A stretch of DNA of 64,000 bases. It comes from Candidatus Rokuibacteriota bacterium (GTDB lineage Bacteria; Methylomirabilota; Methylomirabilia; Rokubacteriales; CSP1-6). A model generated the notes under the pieces. That model searched no databases and was not told where the DNA came from. It saw only the letters and a program-made list of their open reading frames with translations. Location of the stretch: contig QHSL01000061.1 of NCBI GenBank assembly GCA_003220435.1, positions 100,889-164,888 on the forward strand, given 5' to 3'. Below are positions 1-10,165 of this stretch, one piece after another (positions within the stretch are counted from its first letter, which is position 1; the number at the start of each line of letters is the position of its first letter). The position numbers and the translations under genes were made by a program.

Positions 1-1
1 G

Positions 2-478
2 CACGAGGCGCCGTGGCTGATGCGCGGACCGCTCTGGCTCCTGGCCGCGCTCACCGTTGCCGTGGGCATCCGTCTCGCCATGGGCGGCGAGCACGAGGCG
101 CCCGCGTGGCTCGTGTCCCTCTCGCTCGCGCTGGCGTTTGCCGGGTTCGCCCTGGCCTGGGCCATGTACCAGCGCGGCGTCGTCGATCCGGCGACGTTCG
201 CGTCCGCCCTGGCGCCGCTCGACTTTCTCGCGCGGCGGCGGTACGGAATCGACGCGCTCTACGGGGGCCTCTACCGGGGGCTCGTCCTGGGGTTCGCGCG
301 CCTGATCGGCTGGATCGATCGTTACCTGGTGGACGGCGTGCTGAACGTGCTGAGCGCGCTCACCCTGAGAGGCGGCGACGGTCTTCGAAGGATCCAGAAC
401 GGACGGCCCCAGGACTACGTCTACGGGGTGGCGTTCGGCGTGCTGCTCCTCATCGTCTGGGCGCAGCTGTGGCGGTAG
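2..478 (+). CDS. nuoL: NADH-quinone oxidoreductase subunit L, C-terminal part
   Basis: This is the last 158 codons of a gene entering from the left edge; the open frame begins at base 2. The product is very hydrophobic, with membrane segments around a short linker, and ends in a typical NuoL C-terminal stretch (segment YGVAFGVLLLIVWAQLW). NuoL is the distal antiporter-like proton-pumping subunit of complex I in the inner membrane. The call rests mainly on position: nuoM overlaps its end by 10 bases and nuoN follows. It is cut by the window edge and shows no sign of being broken. Confidence 0.85.
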   Translation, partial: HEAPWLMRGPLWLLAALTVAVGIRLAMGGEHEAPAWLVSLSLALAFAGFALAWAMYQRGVVDPATFASALAPLDFLARRRYGIDALYGGLYRGLVLGFARLIGWIDRYLVDGVLNVLSALTLRGGDGLRRIQNGRPQDYVYGVAFGVLLLIVWAQLWR

Positions 479-2010
479 GCCCTCTCACCCTGCCGATCCT
501 GTCGGCCATCACATGGTCGCCGTTCATCGGCGCGCTGCTCATCATGTTCACGGCGCGCCATCGCCCACGCGCGGTGCGGTGGATCGCCGTGGTGGCGACC
601 GGTATCTCGACGCTGTTGTCGATCTACGCCTACGCCACCTACAACCACGAGGCGGCCGGGTTCCAGTTCTACGAGAAGCTCCCGCTTGTCCCGCCGCTGG
701 GCATCTCCTACGAGCTCGGCGTCGACGGAATCAGCCTGCTGATGGTGCTGCTGACGTCGATCATCATCTCCGCGGGCGTGTTCGCGTCGTGGACCGTGGC
801 GGTCCGGAGCCAAGAATTCTACGCGCTGCTCCTGGCGCTGGTGACGGGCGTGTACGGCGTCTTCGCGTCGCTCGACCTCTTCGTCCTGTTTCTCTTCTAC
901 GAGCTGGCCGTGCTCCCGATGTACCTGCTGATCGGGATCTGGGGGTCCTCCGGTGAGGTGCGGCCCCGCGGGATCTTCGCGTGGGCGTACCGGGAGACGG
1001 GCGTCGGAACGAAAGAGTACGCCGCGATGAAGCTGACGCTCTACCTGCTCTTCGGCTCGGCGTTCATCCTGGTCGGGATCTTCGCGCTTTACGTGAGCGC
1101 CGGCGCCGCGTCGTTCTCGTTCCTCGAGCTCGAGGCCGCCGTGTTCCCGCTCGGGCTCCAGCGCTGGGTGTTCCTCGCGTTCTACGTCGGGTTCGGCATC
1201 CTTGCCGGGATCTGGCCGCTCCACACCTGGTCGCCCGACGGGCACGCGTCGGCGCCGACGGCGGTCTCGATGCTCCACGCCGGTGTCCTGATGAAGCTTG
1301 GCGCCTACGGCGTCGTTCGCGTGGGGATGGGGCTCCTGCCGGAGGGTGCGGCCGACCTCGCGTGGCTGGTCGGCGGGATCGCGTGCATCAACATCGTCTA
1401 CGGTGCGCTCTCCGCGATGGCGCAGACGGATCTCAAGTACGTGATCGCCTACTCGTCCGTCTCCCATATGGGGATCGTGATGCTGGGCGCGGCGACCTTG
1501 ACCGAGACGGGGCTCAACGGCTCGGTGTTCCAGATGTTCGCCCACGGCGTGATGACCGGCCTCTTCTTCGCCCTGGTCGGCCTCGTCTACGAGAAGGCCC
1601 ACTCGCGCGAGATCGAGAAGATGGGGGGATTCGGGAAGTCGATGCCCGGCATCGCCACCGCGTTCACGATCGGCAGTTTGTCCTCGCTCGGCTTGCCGGC
1701 CACCGCGGGGTTCGTCGCGGAGCTGCTGACCTTCCTCGGAACCTGGCGCTCGGGCCATCGCTGGTGGCTCTTTCCGGCCGTTGCCGGCACGTTCCTGACG
1801 GCGGTCTATGTCCTGCGCGTCACCAAGCAGATCTTCTGGGGTCCGCCCTCGCCGCAGTTCGAGCATCTCGAGGACGCGAGGGGACCCGAGTGGATCGCCC
1901 TGGTGGTGCTGGTGTTCGTGCTCGTTCTCTTCGGTATGGTGCCGGGCCTCGCCATCGAGCCGGTGGACACCGCGACGGTGCCGCTGCTCGCCCGGATTGT
2001 CCGCCCATGA
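469..2010 (+). CDS. nuoM: NADH-quinone oxidoreductase subunit M
   Basis: A 513-residue polytopic protein, the usual NuoM length. NuoM is one of three antiporter-like proton-pumping subunits of complex I. Visible landmarks are the conserved membrane glutamate in FFYELAVLPMYLLIG, the lysine in MKLTLYLLFG, and the proton-channel signature HTWSPDGHASAPTAVSML followed by HAGVLMKLGAYG. The GTG at 469 is chosen because it starts the family-like N-terminus and overlaps the nuoL stop by 10 bases; the frame is open further upstream but that stretch only shadows nuoL. It is translationally coupled to nuoN by an ATGA overlap. Confidence 0.95.
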   Translation: MAVGPLTLPILSAITWSPFIGALLIMFTARHRPRAVRWIAVVATGISTLLSIYAYATYNHEAAGFQFYEKLPLVPPLGISYELGVDGISLLMVLLTSIIISAGVFASWTVAVRSQEFYALLLALVTGVYGVFASLDLFVLFLFYELAVLPMYLLIGIWGSSGEVRPRGIFAWAYRETGVGTKEYAAMKLTLYLLFGSAFILVGIFALYVSAGAASFSFLELEAAVFPLGLQRWVFLAFYVGFGILAGIWPLHTWSPDGHASAPTAVSMLHAGVLMKLGAYGVVRVGMGLLPEGAADLAWLVGGIACINIVYGALSAMAQTDLKYVIAYSSVSHMGIVMLGAATLTETGLNGSVFQMFAHGVMTGLFFALVGLVYEKAHSREIEKMGGFGKSMPGIATAFTIGSLSSLGLPATAGFVAELLTFLGTWRSGHRWWLFPAVAGTFLTAVYVLRVTKQIFWGPPSPQFEHLEDARGPEWIALVVLVFVLVLFGMVPGLAIEPVDTATVPLLARIVRP

Positions 2011-3419
2011 GCGCGTTCACCCTCGAGCTCGGCCTCGCCGCCCTGGCGCTCATCGTCTTCGGCGCGAGCTTGGTGGCCCGCGGCTCCGACCGCCGGTGGA
2101 TCGCCGGGCTCGCGACCATCGGTGTGCTGGTCCTCGGCATCGTCAGCGTGTTCGTGGCGCCGACGCGCCCCGCCCTCGGCGGCATGTTCGTCCAGGACGG
2201 GCTCGCGATCTTCGCCAAGCGGCTGTTCCTGGCCGCGACGTTCATCGGGCTCCTGGCCGGCATCTCCACCGAGGGTGCGGCGTGCGGCCGGCGTGCTGGC
2301 GAATACCACCTGCTGATGCTGGCGTCGCTGCTCGGGATGCTGGTGCTCGCGTCGGCGCGCGATCTGATCCTCCTCTTCGTGGCCTTCGAGCTGATGTCGA
2401 TCCCGCTCTACGTGCTCGCCGGCTTTCTCAAGCGTGAAGACGTCGCGGTCGAGGCCGCGCTCAAGTTCTTTCTGGTTGGCAGCGTGTCCTCGGCGGTGAT
2501 GGCGTACGGGCTCTCGTTCGTGTACGGCGCCACCGGCACGACCGACCTGGCGCGAGTCGCGCAGACGTTCACACGGAGCCAGCCGCTCCTGATCCTGGGC
2601 CTCATCGCTGCGTTCGCCGGCTTCGCGTTCAAGATCGCCGCGTTTCCCTTCCACATGTGGGTGCCCGACACCTACGAGGCCGCCTCCACGCCGTTCGTGG
2701 CTTGGCTCTCGGTCGCGCCGAAGGCCGCCGGCTTCGTCGCGCTCTTCCGTGTGTACTTCGAGGGCATGGGCGAGCGGGCGGCGACGTGGGTGCCGCTCGC
2801 GGCGGGACTCGCGGCCATCACGATCGTCGCCGGCAACCTCATGGCGTTGCCGCAGCAGAACACCAAGCGGCTCCTGGCGTACTCGGGTATCGCCCACATC
2901 GGCTACATGCTCGTCGGGTTCGCCGCGGCTTCGGCCTCCGGGACGGCGATGGTGCTCTTCTATCTCGTCGCCTACGTCTTCGGGAACATGGGAGCGTTCC
3001 TCGTCGTCGAGGCGGTCGCGCGCAGTGAGCGCTCGGAGGCGACCGCCGCACTGCGCGGCCTGGCCCAGCGCTCGCCGCTGCTGGCCCTCGCGATGCTGCT
3101 GTTCCTGCTCTCGCTGGGCGGCATCCCGTTCGTCGCCGGGTTCTGGGCCAAGCTCTACGTCTTCTGGGCGGCCGCGTCGGCGGGGCTCTACTGGCTGGTG
3201 CTCGTGGGCGCGGTCCTCACGGTCGTCGCGCTCTTCTACTATCTGGTCGTGGCGAAGCGAATGTACATCGAGCCGCCTGCGGCGTCGGGCGGCCGCATCC
3301 AGGTCTCGCGCTCGCTCGCGCTGGCGGTGATCCTCTGCGCGCTCGGCGTGGTGGCGCTCGGCGTCTATCCCAAGCCGGTCGTCATGGCGGCGCTTCGAGT
3401 CGCGGCGCCCCTCTTCTAG
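2007..3419 (+). CDS. nuoN: NADH-quinone oxidoreductase subunit N
   Basis: A 470-residue polytopic membrane protein, third of the antiporter-like complex I subunits. It carries the conserved Glu segment LFVAFELMSIPLYVLAGF, the lysine helix AALKFFLVGS, and the motif FHMWVPDTYEAASTPFVAWL. The ATG overlaps the nuoM stop (ATGA). It is the last gene of an L-M-N block; the eleven remaining nuo genes lie 18 kb downstream. A 7-bp hairpin follows within 50 bases of the stop. Confidence 0.95.
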   Translation: MSAFTLELGLAALALIVFGASLVARGSDRRWIAGLATIGVLVLGIVSVFVAPTRPALGGMFVQDGLAIFAKRLFLAATFIGLLAGISTEGAACGRRAGEYHLLMLASLLGMLVLASARDLILLFVAFELMSIPLYVLAGFLKREDVAVEAALKFFLVGSVSSAVMAYGLSFVYGATGTTDLARVAQTFTRSQPLLILGLIAAFAGFAFKIAAFPFHMWVPDTYEAASTPFVAWLSVAPKAAGFVALFRVYFEGMGERAATWVPLAAGLAAITIVAGNLMALPQQNTKRLLAYSGIAHIGYMLVGFAAASASGTAMVLFYLVAYVFGNMGAFLVVEAVARSERSEATAALRGLAQRSPLLALAMLLFLLSLGGIPFVAGFWAKLYVFWAAASAGLYWLVLVGAVLTVVALFYYLVVAKRMYIEPPAASGGRIQVSRSLALAVILCALGVVALGVYPKPVVMAALRVAAPLF

Positions 3420-3448
3420 GCGGACCTTCGAACGGAGCCGGTCACGGT

Positions 3449-3465
3449 GGCCGTCGCCGACGGCC
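3449..3465 (+). terminator. Possible hairpin after nuoN
   Basis: GGCCGTC and GACGGCC form a perfect 7-bp stem around a 3-base loop, 29 bases after the nuoN stop. There is no T-run behind it, so this is at best a weak intrinsic terminator and could be chance in GC-rich DNA. Confidence 0.3.
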
Positions 3466-3811
3466 CAATGGGTGCCATCTGGCGCGGGCGGCGGCCGGAC
3501 GACGCGGCGCCGCGATCGTCGTCATGGAGGCGTTCGGCCTGGCTACGTAGCCCCTCCTGGCCTTGTGGGCCGAGCGAGACGTATTCATTCGCCCCGAGAA
3601 GGCGAGGCGACCATGCGCCGCCTCGGCAAGATTCGCGACTCGAAGATTTATCAACACGCGGTCCGCGGGTTCTTCTGTGATGAGTGATGAGTGGATGGGT
3701 GATGGTGGATGGGTGGGCGTCATTTCATCTGGACTCCGCCACCGATGCCTGAATGGGTCGCCGGTCTTATTTTGCTAAGTATCTGAAATAGCAGCTCGTT
3801 CCAGAAATACC
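3466..3811. other. Non-coding gap, more AT-rich than its surroundings
   Basis: No convincing gene is seen. The left part is GC-rich. From about 3640 the base composition drops clearly below the neighbouring genes. A G/T-rich low-complexity patch of GATGAGT and GGATGGGTG units lies at about 3676-3718. A motif GAAGGCGAGGCGACCATG at about 3598-3616 resembles the end of the intergenic VRAA repeats found elsewhere, and a 24-codon frame starts at its ATG (3614). I see no evidence that this frame is a gene. Confidence 0.5.
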
Positions 3812-3840
3812 TTGACGCAGAGCGTAACGATAGCTACTCT
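3812..3840 (+). promoter_or_regulatory. Putative promoter of the tetR-sigma pair
   Basis: TTGACG (3812-3817) and TACTCT (3835-3840) are separated by 17 bases, with the predicted transcript start near 3847. The TTG at 3812 could be read as a start codon, but as part of a -35 box it cannot be, which favours the ATG at 3863. Confidence 0.55.
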
Positions 3841-3842
3841 CT

Positions 3843-3860
3843 GTACCAACTGGTCAGTAC
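3843..3860 (+). promoter_or_regulatory. Putative TetR operator
   Basis: The sequence GTACCAACTGGTCAGTAC is an imperfect dyad: GTAC ends pair, and AC..GT pairs inside. It contains the ACTGGTCAGT core typical of TetR-family operators. It lies over the predicted transcript start and directly before the tetR ATG, which suggests autorepression. This is inference from position and symmetry. Confidence 0.5.
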
Positions 3861-3862
3861 AG

Positions 3863-4498
3863 ATGACTATCAAGACAACTGAGAGTGGAGTCAAAGTCAG
3901 GGGCGGCCGATCGACCCGAGAGGCGATCCTCGAGGCGGCGAGCCGCCTGATCCACGTCCACGGGTACAACCAAACGGCACTCGATGACGTGCTGCGTGAG
4001 AGCGGCGTCGGCAAGGGCAACTTCTACTACCATTTCAAGAGCAAGGAAGAGCTCGGCTACGCCATCCTCGATCAGATCATCGCGTCGTTCCTGGAACGGA
4101 CCCTCGAGCCCTGCTTCGCGGATCCCGAGGGGCGAGCGCTGGCGCAGATTCGCTGCTTCTTCGATCGAGTGCTGGAAACGCAGCGTGAGCGCAACTGCGT
4201 CGGTGGATGCCCACTGGGCAACATGGCCCTGGAGTTGTCCGACGTCCACGAGGGGTTCCGCGCGCGGCTCGCGTCGGTGTTCTCCGCGTGGCGGGAGCGG
4301 CTGACGCTGGTGCTCCGCCGCGCCCAGCGCGGCGGGGAAGTCTCCGGCGAGTGTCGGCCCGAAGCGGTCGCGGACTTTCTCGTCGCTTCCCTGGAGGGGG
4401 CGATTCTGCTCACGAAGCTGACGAAGGACATCGTCGTCATGGAGCAGTGCGTGGCGGAGATGAAGCGGTACCTGTCGTTGTTCGAGCCGAGGACATGA
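3863..4498 (+). CDS. TetR/AcrR-family transcriptional regulator
   Basis: A 211-residue DNA-binding repressor. The N-terminal helix-turn-helix spans about residues 17-63, with the family pattern TREAILEAASRLIHVHGY, then TALDDVLRESGVGKGNFYYH and FKSKEEL. The C-terminal ligand domain has the motif NCVGGCPLGNMALEL, frequent in regulators of efflux or electrophile-response genes. The start at 3863 is chosen because it follows a promoter and operator; an upstream TTG lies in the -35 box. It overlaps the next gene, a sigma factor, by ATGA, so both are probably made from one autoregulated mRNA. The ligand is unknown. Confidence 0.9.
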   Translation: MTIKTTESGVKVRGGRSTREAILEAASRLIHVHGYNQTALDDVLRESGVGKGNFYYHFKSKEELGYAILDQIIASFLERTLEPCFADPEGRALAQIRCFFDRVLETQRERNCVGGCPLGNMALELSDVHEGFRARLASVFSAWRERLTLVLRRAQRGGEVSGECRPEAVADFLVASLEGAILLTKLTKDIVVMEQCVAEMKRYLSLFEPRT

Positions 4499-5103
4499 GC
4501 GTCATGGACACGACGAAGACCGATAGCGACGCGGCGCTGGTCGAGGCGCTGCGGCGCGACGATCCGGAGGCCCCGGAGCAGCTGGTCGAGACCTTCGGAG
4601 ATCGCGTGTACCGGCTTGCCCTCCGCATCACCGGGTCGAACGAGGATGCGGAGGAAGCGGCGCAGGACGCCCTCTGGACGGCCGCGCGGAAGATCTCCAC
4701 CTTCAAGGGCGAGTCCGCGTTCGGAAGCTGGCTCTACCGCATCGCCGCGAACGCCGCGTACCAGAAGCTGAGGGCGCGGAAGGCCAAGTCGCGCGAGATC
4801 GCGATGGACGACGTCGTGCCCACGCTCGACGACGACGGACGCCACTTCGAGCCCATGGCGGACTGGTCCGATCGCGTGGACGAGCAGGCGTTGCAGGGTG
4901 AGCTTCGCCGCGTGCTCAGCGACGCGATCGACGGGCTGCCCGACGATTACCGAACCGCGCTCGTCCTGCACGACGTCGAGGGTCTGTCGAACCCCGACAT
5001 CGCGGAGACACTCGGCATCAGCCTGCCGGCGGTGAAGTCACGCGTGCACCGCTCGCGCCTCTTCGTGCGCAAGCAGCTCGCCGACTACATGAAGACCGTC
5101 TGA
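4495..5103 (+). CDS. RNA polymerase sigma factor, ECF (sigma-70 family)
   Basis: A 202-residue extracytoplasmic-function sigma factor that redirects RNA polymerase. Region 2 covers about residues 31-97 (DRVYRLALRITGSNEDAEE, then FGSWLYRIAANAAYQKLRAR). Region 4 lies at about 147-195 with LPDDYRTALVLHDVEGLSN and the helix-turn-helix PDIAETLGISLPAVKSRVHR. No anti-sigma factor is visible next to it; the neighbour downstream is rplU. Coupling to the preceding TetR gene (ATGA) suggests that its amount, rather than an anti-sigma, is the control point. Target genes are unknown. Confidence 0.92.
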   Translation: MSVMDTTKTDSDAALVEALRRDDPEAPEQLVETFGDRVYRLALRITGSNEDAEEAAQDALWTAARKISTFKGESAFGSWLYRIAANAAYQKLRARKAKSREIAMDDVVPTLDDDGRHFEPMADWSDRVDEQALQGELRRVLSDAIDGLPDDYRTALVLHDVEGLSNPDIAETLGISLPAVKSRVHRSRLFVRKQLADYMKTV

Positions 5104-5118
5104 CGCCATCGGTTCATA

Positions 5119-5208
5119 GCCGCGCCTCGACCGCCGGGGACTGCTCGCATCGCTCGTCTCGGGCCTGGGGCCCCAGCCCCGGGCAGGCGCCGCGGCTCGC
5201 ACTGCGGC
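5119..5208 (-). repeat. VRAA intergenic repeat, inverted copy
   Basis: Read on the reverse strand this 90-base stretch matches the right three quarters of the copies at 8124 and 33608, including the palindrome CTGGGGCCCCAG and the GAGGCGCGGC end. It has lost one C just after the palindrome, which breaks the reading frame kept by the other copies. It is the only copy opposite to the flanking genes and the only one between two transcription units. Confidence 0.7.
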
Positions 5209-5242
5209 CTCGAGACGGCCGGCGGCGCGCGCATCTGTCGGG

Positions 5243-5272
5243 TTGACGCATGGCGTCGGCCTGTGGTCTGAT
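5243..5272 (+). promoter_or_regulatory. Possible promoter of rplU-rpmA-obgE
   Basis: TTGACG (5243-5248) is followed after 18 bases by TCTGAT (5267-5272), about 40 bases before the rplU start. The -10 match is only moderate. Confidence 0.35.
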
Positions 5273-5313
5273 AAGGCCTCGTCACAGTTGACGTTTCAGA
5301 AAGGTCTGGACTC

Positions 5314-5625
5314 ATGGAAGCGGTGATCGCGACTGGAGGTAAGCAGTACCGCGTGGCGCCTGGGCAGGTGATCTCGATCGAGAAGGTGGCGGGCGACAAG
5401 GGCTCGGCCGTCGAGTTCCGCTCCGTCCTGCTGGTCACCCGCGACGGCGAGGTGATCGCCGGAGAGAAGGCGCTCGGCCGGGCGAAGGTGTCGGGCGAGG
5501 TCGTGGCGCAGGGGCGGCGACGGAAGGTGATGGTCGTGAAGTTCAAGCGGCGGAAGAACTATCGCCGAAACCGCGGCCACCGTCAGTCGGCGACGACGGT
5601 CCGCATCACCAAGATCGAGGTCTGA
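5314..5625 (+). CDS. rplU: 50S ribosomal protein L21
   Basis: A 103-residue protein matching bL21 over its full length, starting MEAVIATGGKQYRVAPGQ and ending in the basic region KFKRRKNYRRNRGHRQ. It binds 23S rRNA in the large ribosomal subunit. An AAAGG ribosome-binding site lies a little upstream of the ATG. rpmA follows after 6 bases and obgE after that, the classic L21-L27-Obg order. Confidence 0.97.
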   Translation: MEAVIATGGKQYRVAPGQVISIEKVAGDKGSAVEFRSVLLVTRDGEVIAGEKALGRAKVSGEVVAQGRRRKVMVVKFKRRKNYRRNRGHRQSATTVRITKIEV

Positions 5626-5631
5626 GGCGGT

Positions 5632-8121
<2,490 letters not shown>

Positions 8122-8123
8122 AA

Positions 8124-8255
8124 GTGCGCGCCGCAGGCCGTCGCGGGGCCGCAGCGCGAGCCGCAGGGCTGTCCGGGGGCTGGGGCCCCCAGGCCCGAGG
8201 CGAGCAATCTGAACAAGCCCCGGCCGGCCGGGGCGCGGCGATAAAAAGGCGATAA
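8124..8255 (+). repeat. VRAA intergenic repeat between proB and proA, with micro-ORF
   Basis: About 116 bases (8124-8239) align with the copy at 33608-33722 with roughly nine differences, including the GGGGGCTGGGGCCCCCAG palindrome. A frame opens at GTG 8124, two bases after the proB stop, and runs 43 codons to TAA 8253-8255. It reads VRAAGRRGAAARAAG, then GGWGPQARGEQSEQAP. This is the same frame as the 33608 copy, with mostly conservative changes. The proA ribosome-binding site begins just behind the stop. Confidence 0.75.
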
Positions 8256-8268
8256 GCAGAGGATGCCC

Positions 8269-9522
8269 ATGGATGCCCGCGCTCTCATCGAGACCCGGGC
8301 GCGCGCGGCGCGCGAGGCCGCCCGTGCGCTCGCGCTCTGCCCGACCAAGACGAAGAACGACGCGCTCATCCAGATGGCGCGGGGGCTCATGGAGAAGACC
8401 GAGACGCTGCTGGAGGCGAATCGGGCCGACCTCGAGCGGGCGCGAGGGCGGGTGGCGCGAGCGTTCCTCGACCGCCTGACGCTCACCGAGTCGCGGATCG
8501 AGGAGATGGCGCAGGGGCTGCGCGAGATCGCCGCGCTACCCGATCCGGTCGGCACCGTCGTCGAGTCGTGGCGCCGCCCGAACGGCATCGAGATCTCGCG
8601 GGTCCGCGTCCCGCTGGGCGTCATCGGCTTCATCTACGAGTCCAGGCCTAACGTCACCGCCGACGCCGCGGGGCTGTGCGTCAAGTCCGGCAACGCGGTC
8701 GTGCTCCGCGGCGGCAGCGAGGCGATCGAGTCCAACAGCGCGATCGCGGCGGTCCTGGCGCGGGCCCTCGAGAAGGTGGGTGCGCCCGCCGACGCAGTCC
8801 AGTTCGTCGACACCACGGACCGGGCGGCGGTGGCCGCCCTGCTGGAGCTCGACCGACTCGTGGACCTGATCATCCCGCGCGGGGGCGAGGAGTTCGTCCG
8901 CTGGGTGAGCGAGCGCTCGCGCGTGCCGGTGCTGAAGCACGACAAGGGGCTCGTCCACGCCTTCGTGGACGCCGACGCCGACGTCGGGATGGCCGTGGCG
9001 ATCGTGGTCAACGCGAAGGCGCAGCGGCCGAGCGTGTGCAACGCGCTCGAGACGCTCCTGGTCCACCGCGAGATCGCGCCTCGGCTCCTGCCCATCCTGG
9101 GCGCTCGCCTGGCCGAAGTCGGCGTGACGGTTCGAGGCTGCCCGCGCACGCTCGCCCTGCTGCCCGCGGCGAGCCCGGCGACGGAGGCCGACTGGGACAC
9201 CGAGTATCTGGACCTGACGCTCTCGATCCGGATAGTCGACGACCTCGACACCGCGATCGCCCACATCCAGCGCCACGGGACCGGCCTCGCCGAGGCGATC
9301 GTGACCAACGACCGCGCCCACGCCCGGCGGTTCACCCGCGAGGTCGACGCGGCCGCGGTGTTGGTCAACGCGTCGCCCCGGCTGGTGGACGGCAGCCAGT
9401 TCGGCATGGGCGCCGAGATGGGGATCTCGACGTCGCGGGTGCACGCGCGAGGACCAGTGGGGGTGCGCGAGCTGACGACGACCAAGTTCGTCGTGCAGGG
9501 CGACGGGCAGGTGCGGGACTAG
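8269..9522 (+). CDS. proA: Gamma-glutamyl phosphate reductase
   Basis: This NADPH-dependent enzyme makes glutamate-5-semialdehyde, the second step of proline synthesis. The protein is 417 residues, the normal length. It shows the aldehyde-dehydrogenase fold with IYESRPNVTADAAGLCVKSG, LIIPRGG and the catalytic-cysteine segment SVCNALETLLVH, and ends GPVGVRELTTTKFVVQG. ATG 8269 is chosen because AGAGG (8258-8262) sits six bases before it; the in-frame ATG at 8263 touches that site directly. Confidence 0.95.
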   Translation: MDARALIETRARAAREAARALALCPTKTKNDALIQMARGLMEKTETLLEANRADLERARGRVARAFLDRLTLTESRIEEMAQGLREIAALPDPVGTVVESWRRPNGIEISRVRVPLGVIGFIYESRPNVTADAAGLCVKSGNAVVLRGGSEAIESNSAIAAVLARALEKVGAPADAVQFVDTTDRAAVAALLELDRLVDLIIPRGGEEFVRWVSERSRVPVLKHDKGLVHAFVDADADVGMAVAIVVNAKAQRPSVCNALETLLVHREIAPRLLPILGARLAEVGVTVRGCPRTLALLPAASPATEADWDTEYLDLTLSIRIVDDLDTAIAHIQRHGTGLAEAIVTNDRAHARRFTREVDAAAVLVNASPRLVDGSQFGMGAEMGISTSRVHARGPVGVRELTTTKFVVQGDGQVRD

Positions 9523-9556
9523 GTGCGGGGCCGCCCGCTGTTGGTTCTAGACTAGC

Positions 9557-10165
9557 GTGGCCCGCACGGCCGTCTTCGGTGGGTCGTTCAATCCGATCCA
9601 CTACGGGCACCTGCTGCTTGCCGACGAGGTCACCGAGGCGCTGAGCCTCGATCGAGTGCTCTTCATACCCGCCGCGGCGCCGCCGCACAAGCCGAAGGCC
9701 CAGCTCGCACCGGCGCAGGACCGCTACGCGATGGTCGAGCTCGCGGTGGCAGGACATTCGAAGTTCGTCGTCTCCGACCTCGAGTTGCGCCGGTCCGGGC
9801 CGTCGTACACCGTGGACACGCTCGAGGCGCTCCGCCTTCAGCGCGCGGAGCTGTTCCTGATCATGGGGTCGGAGACGTTCCTCGACCTCCTCACCTGGCG
9901 GGCGCCCCGGCGCGTGGCCCGGCTGGCGCAGCTCGTCGTGGTCCCGCGCGTCGGCAGCGCGTTCGATCCGGAGAGCGCGGCGGTTCGGAAGGTCGTGCAC
10001 GAGATCGGCGAGGAGCCGCTCGTCGTGCACGCGACCTCGCTCCCGATCTCGGCGTCGGACCTCCGCCGCCGGGCCCGCGACGGGCGGTCCCTCGCGTACC
10101 GGGTCCCGGAGGCGGTGGGCGCCTATATCCAGGCCAAGCGCCTCTACCGAGGCGAAGCGTCGTGA
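9557..10165 (+). CDS. nadD: Nicotinate-nucleotide adenylyltransferase
   Basis: A 202-residue enzyme that adenylates nicotinate mononucleotide in NAD synthesis. The nucleotidyltransferase signature GGSFNPIHYGHLLLADE contains HxGH, and SLPISASDLRRR replaces the usual ISSTxxR motif. GTG start; it overlaps rsfS by GTGA. The nadD-rsfS pairing is widespread in bacteria. Confidence 0.94.
   Translation: MARTAVFGGSFNPIHYGHLLLADEVTEALSLDRVLFIPAAAPPHKPKAQLAPAQDRYAMVELAVAGHSKFVVSDLELRRSGPSYTVDTLEALRLQRAELFLIMGSETFLDLLTWRAPRRVARLAQLVVVPRVGSAFDPESAAVRKVVHEIGEEPLVVHATSLPISASDLRRRARDGRSLAYRVPEAVGAYIQAKRLYRGEAS

Noticed and set aside
421..1866. Reverse-strand open frame opposite nuoM
   Set aside because: Charged low-complexity translation, no start context and no domain; nuoM explains the region.
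3614..3688. Small gene of 24 codons in the gap before tetR
   Set aside because: No ribosome-binding site beyond the repeat-like GAGGCGA, no similarity recognised and atypical composition; kept only as a note on the gap.
9523..9555. Ten-codon frame between proA and nadD beginning VRGRP
   Set aside because: It begins right behind the proA stop but does not overlap either gene and does not match the repeat at the DNA level; such short frames are expected by chance at this GC content.
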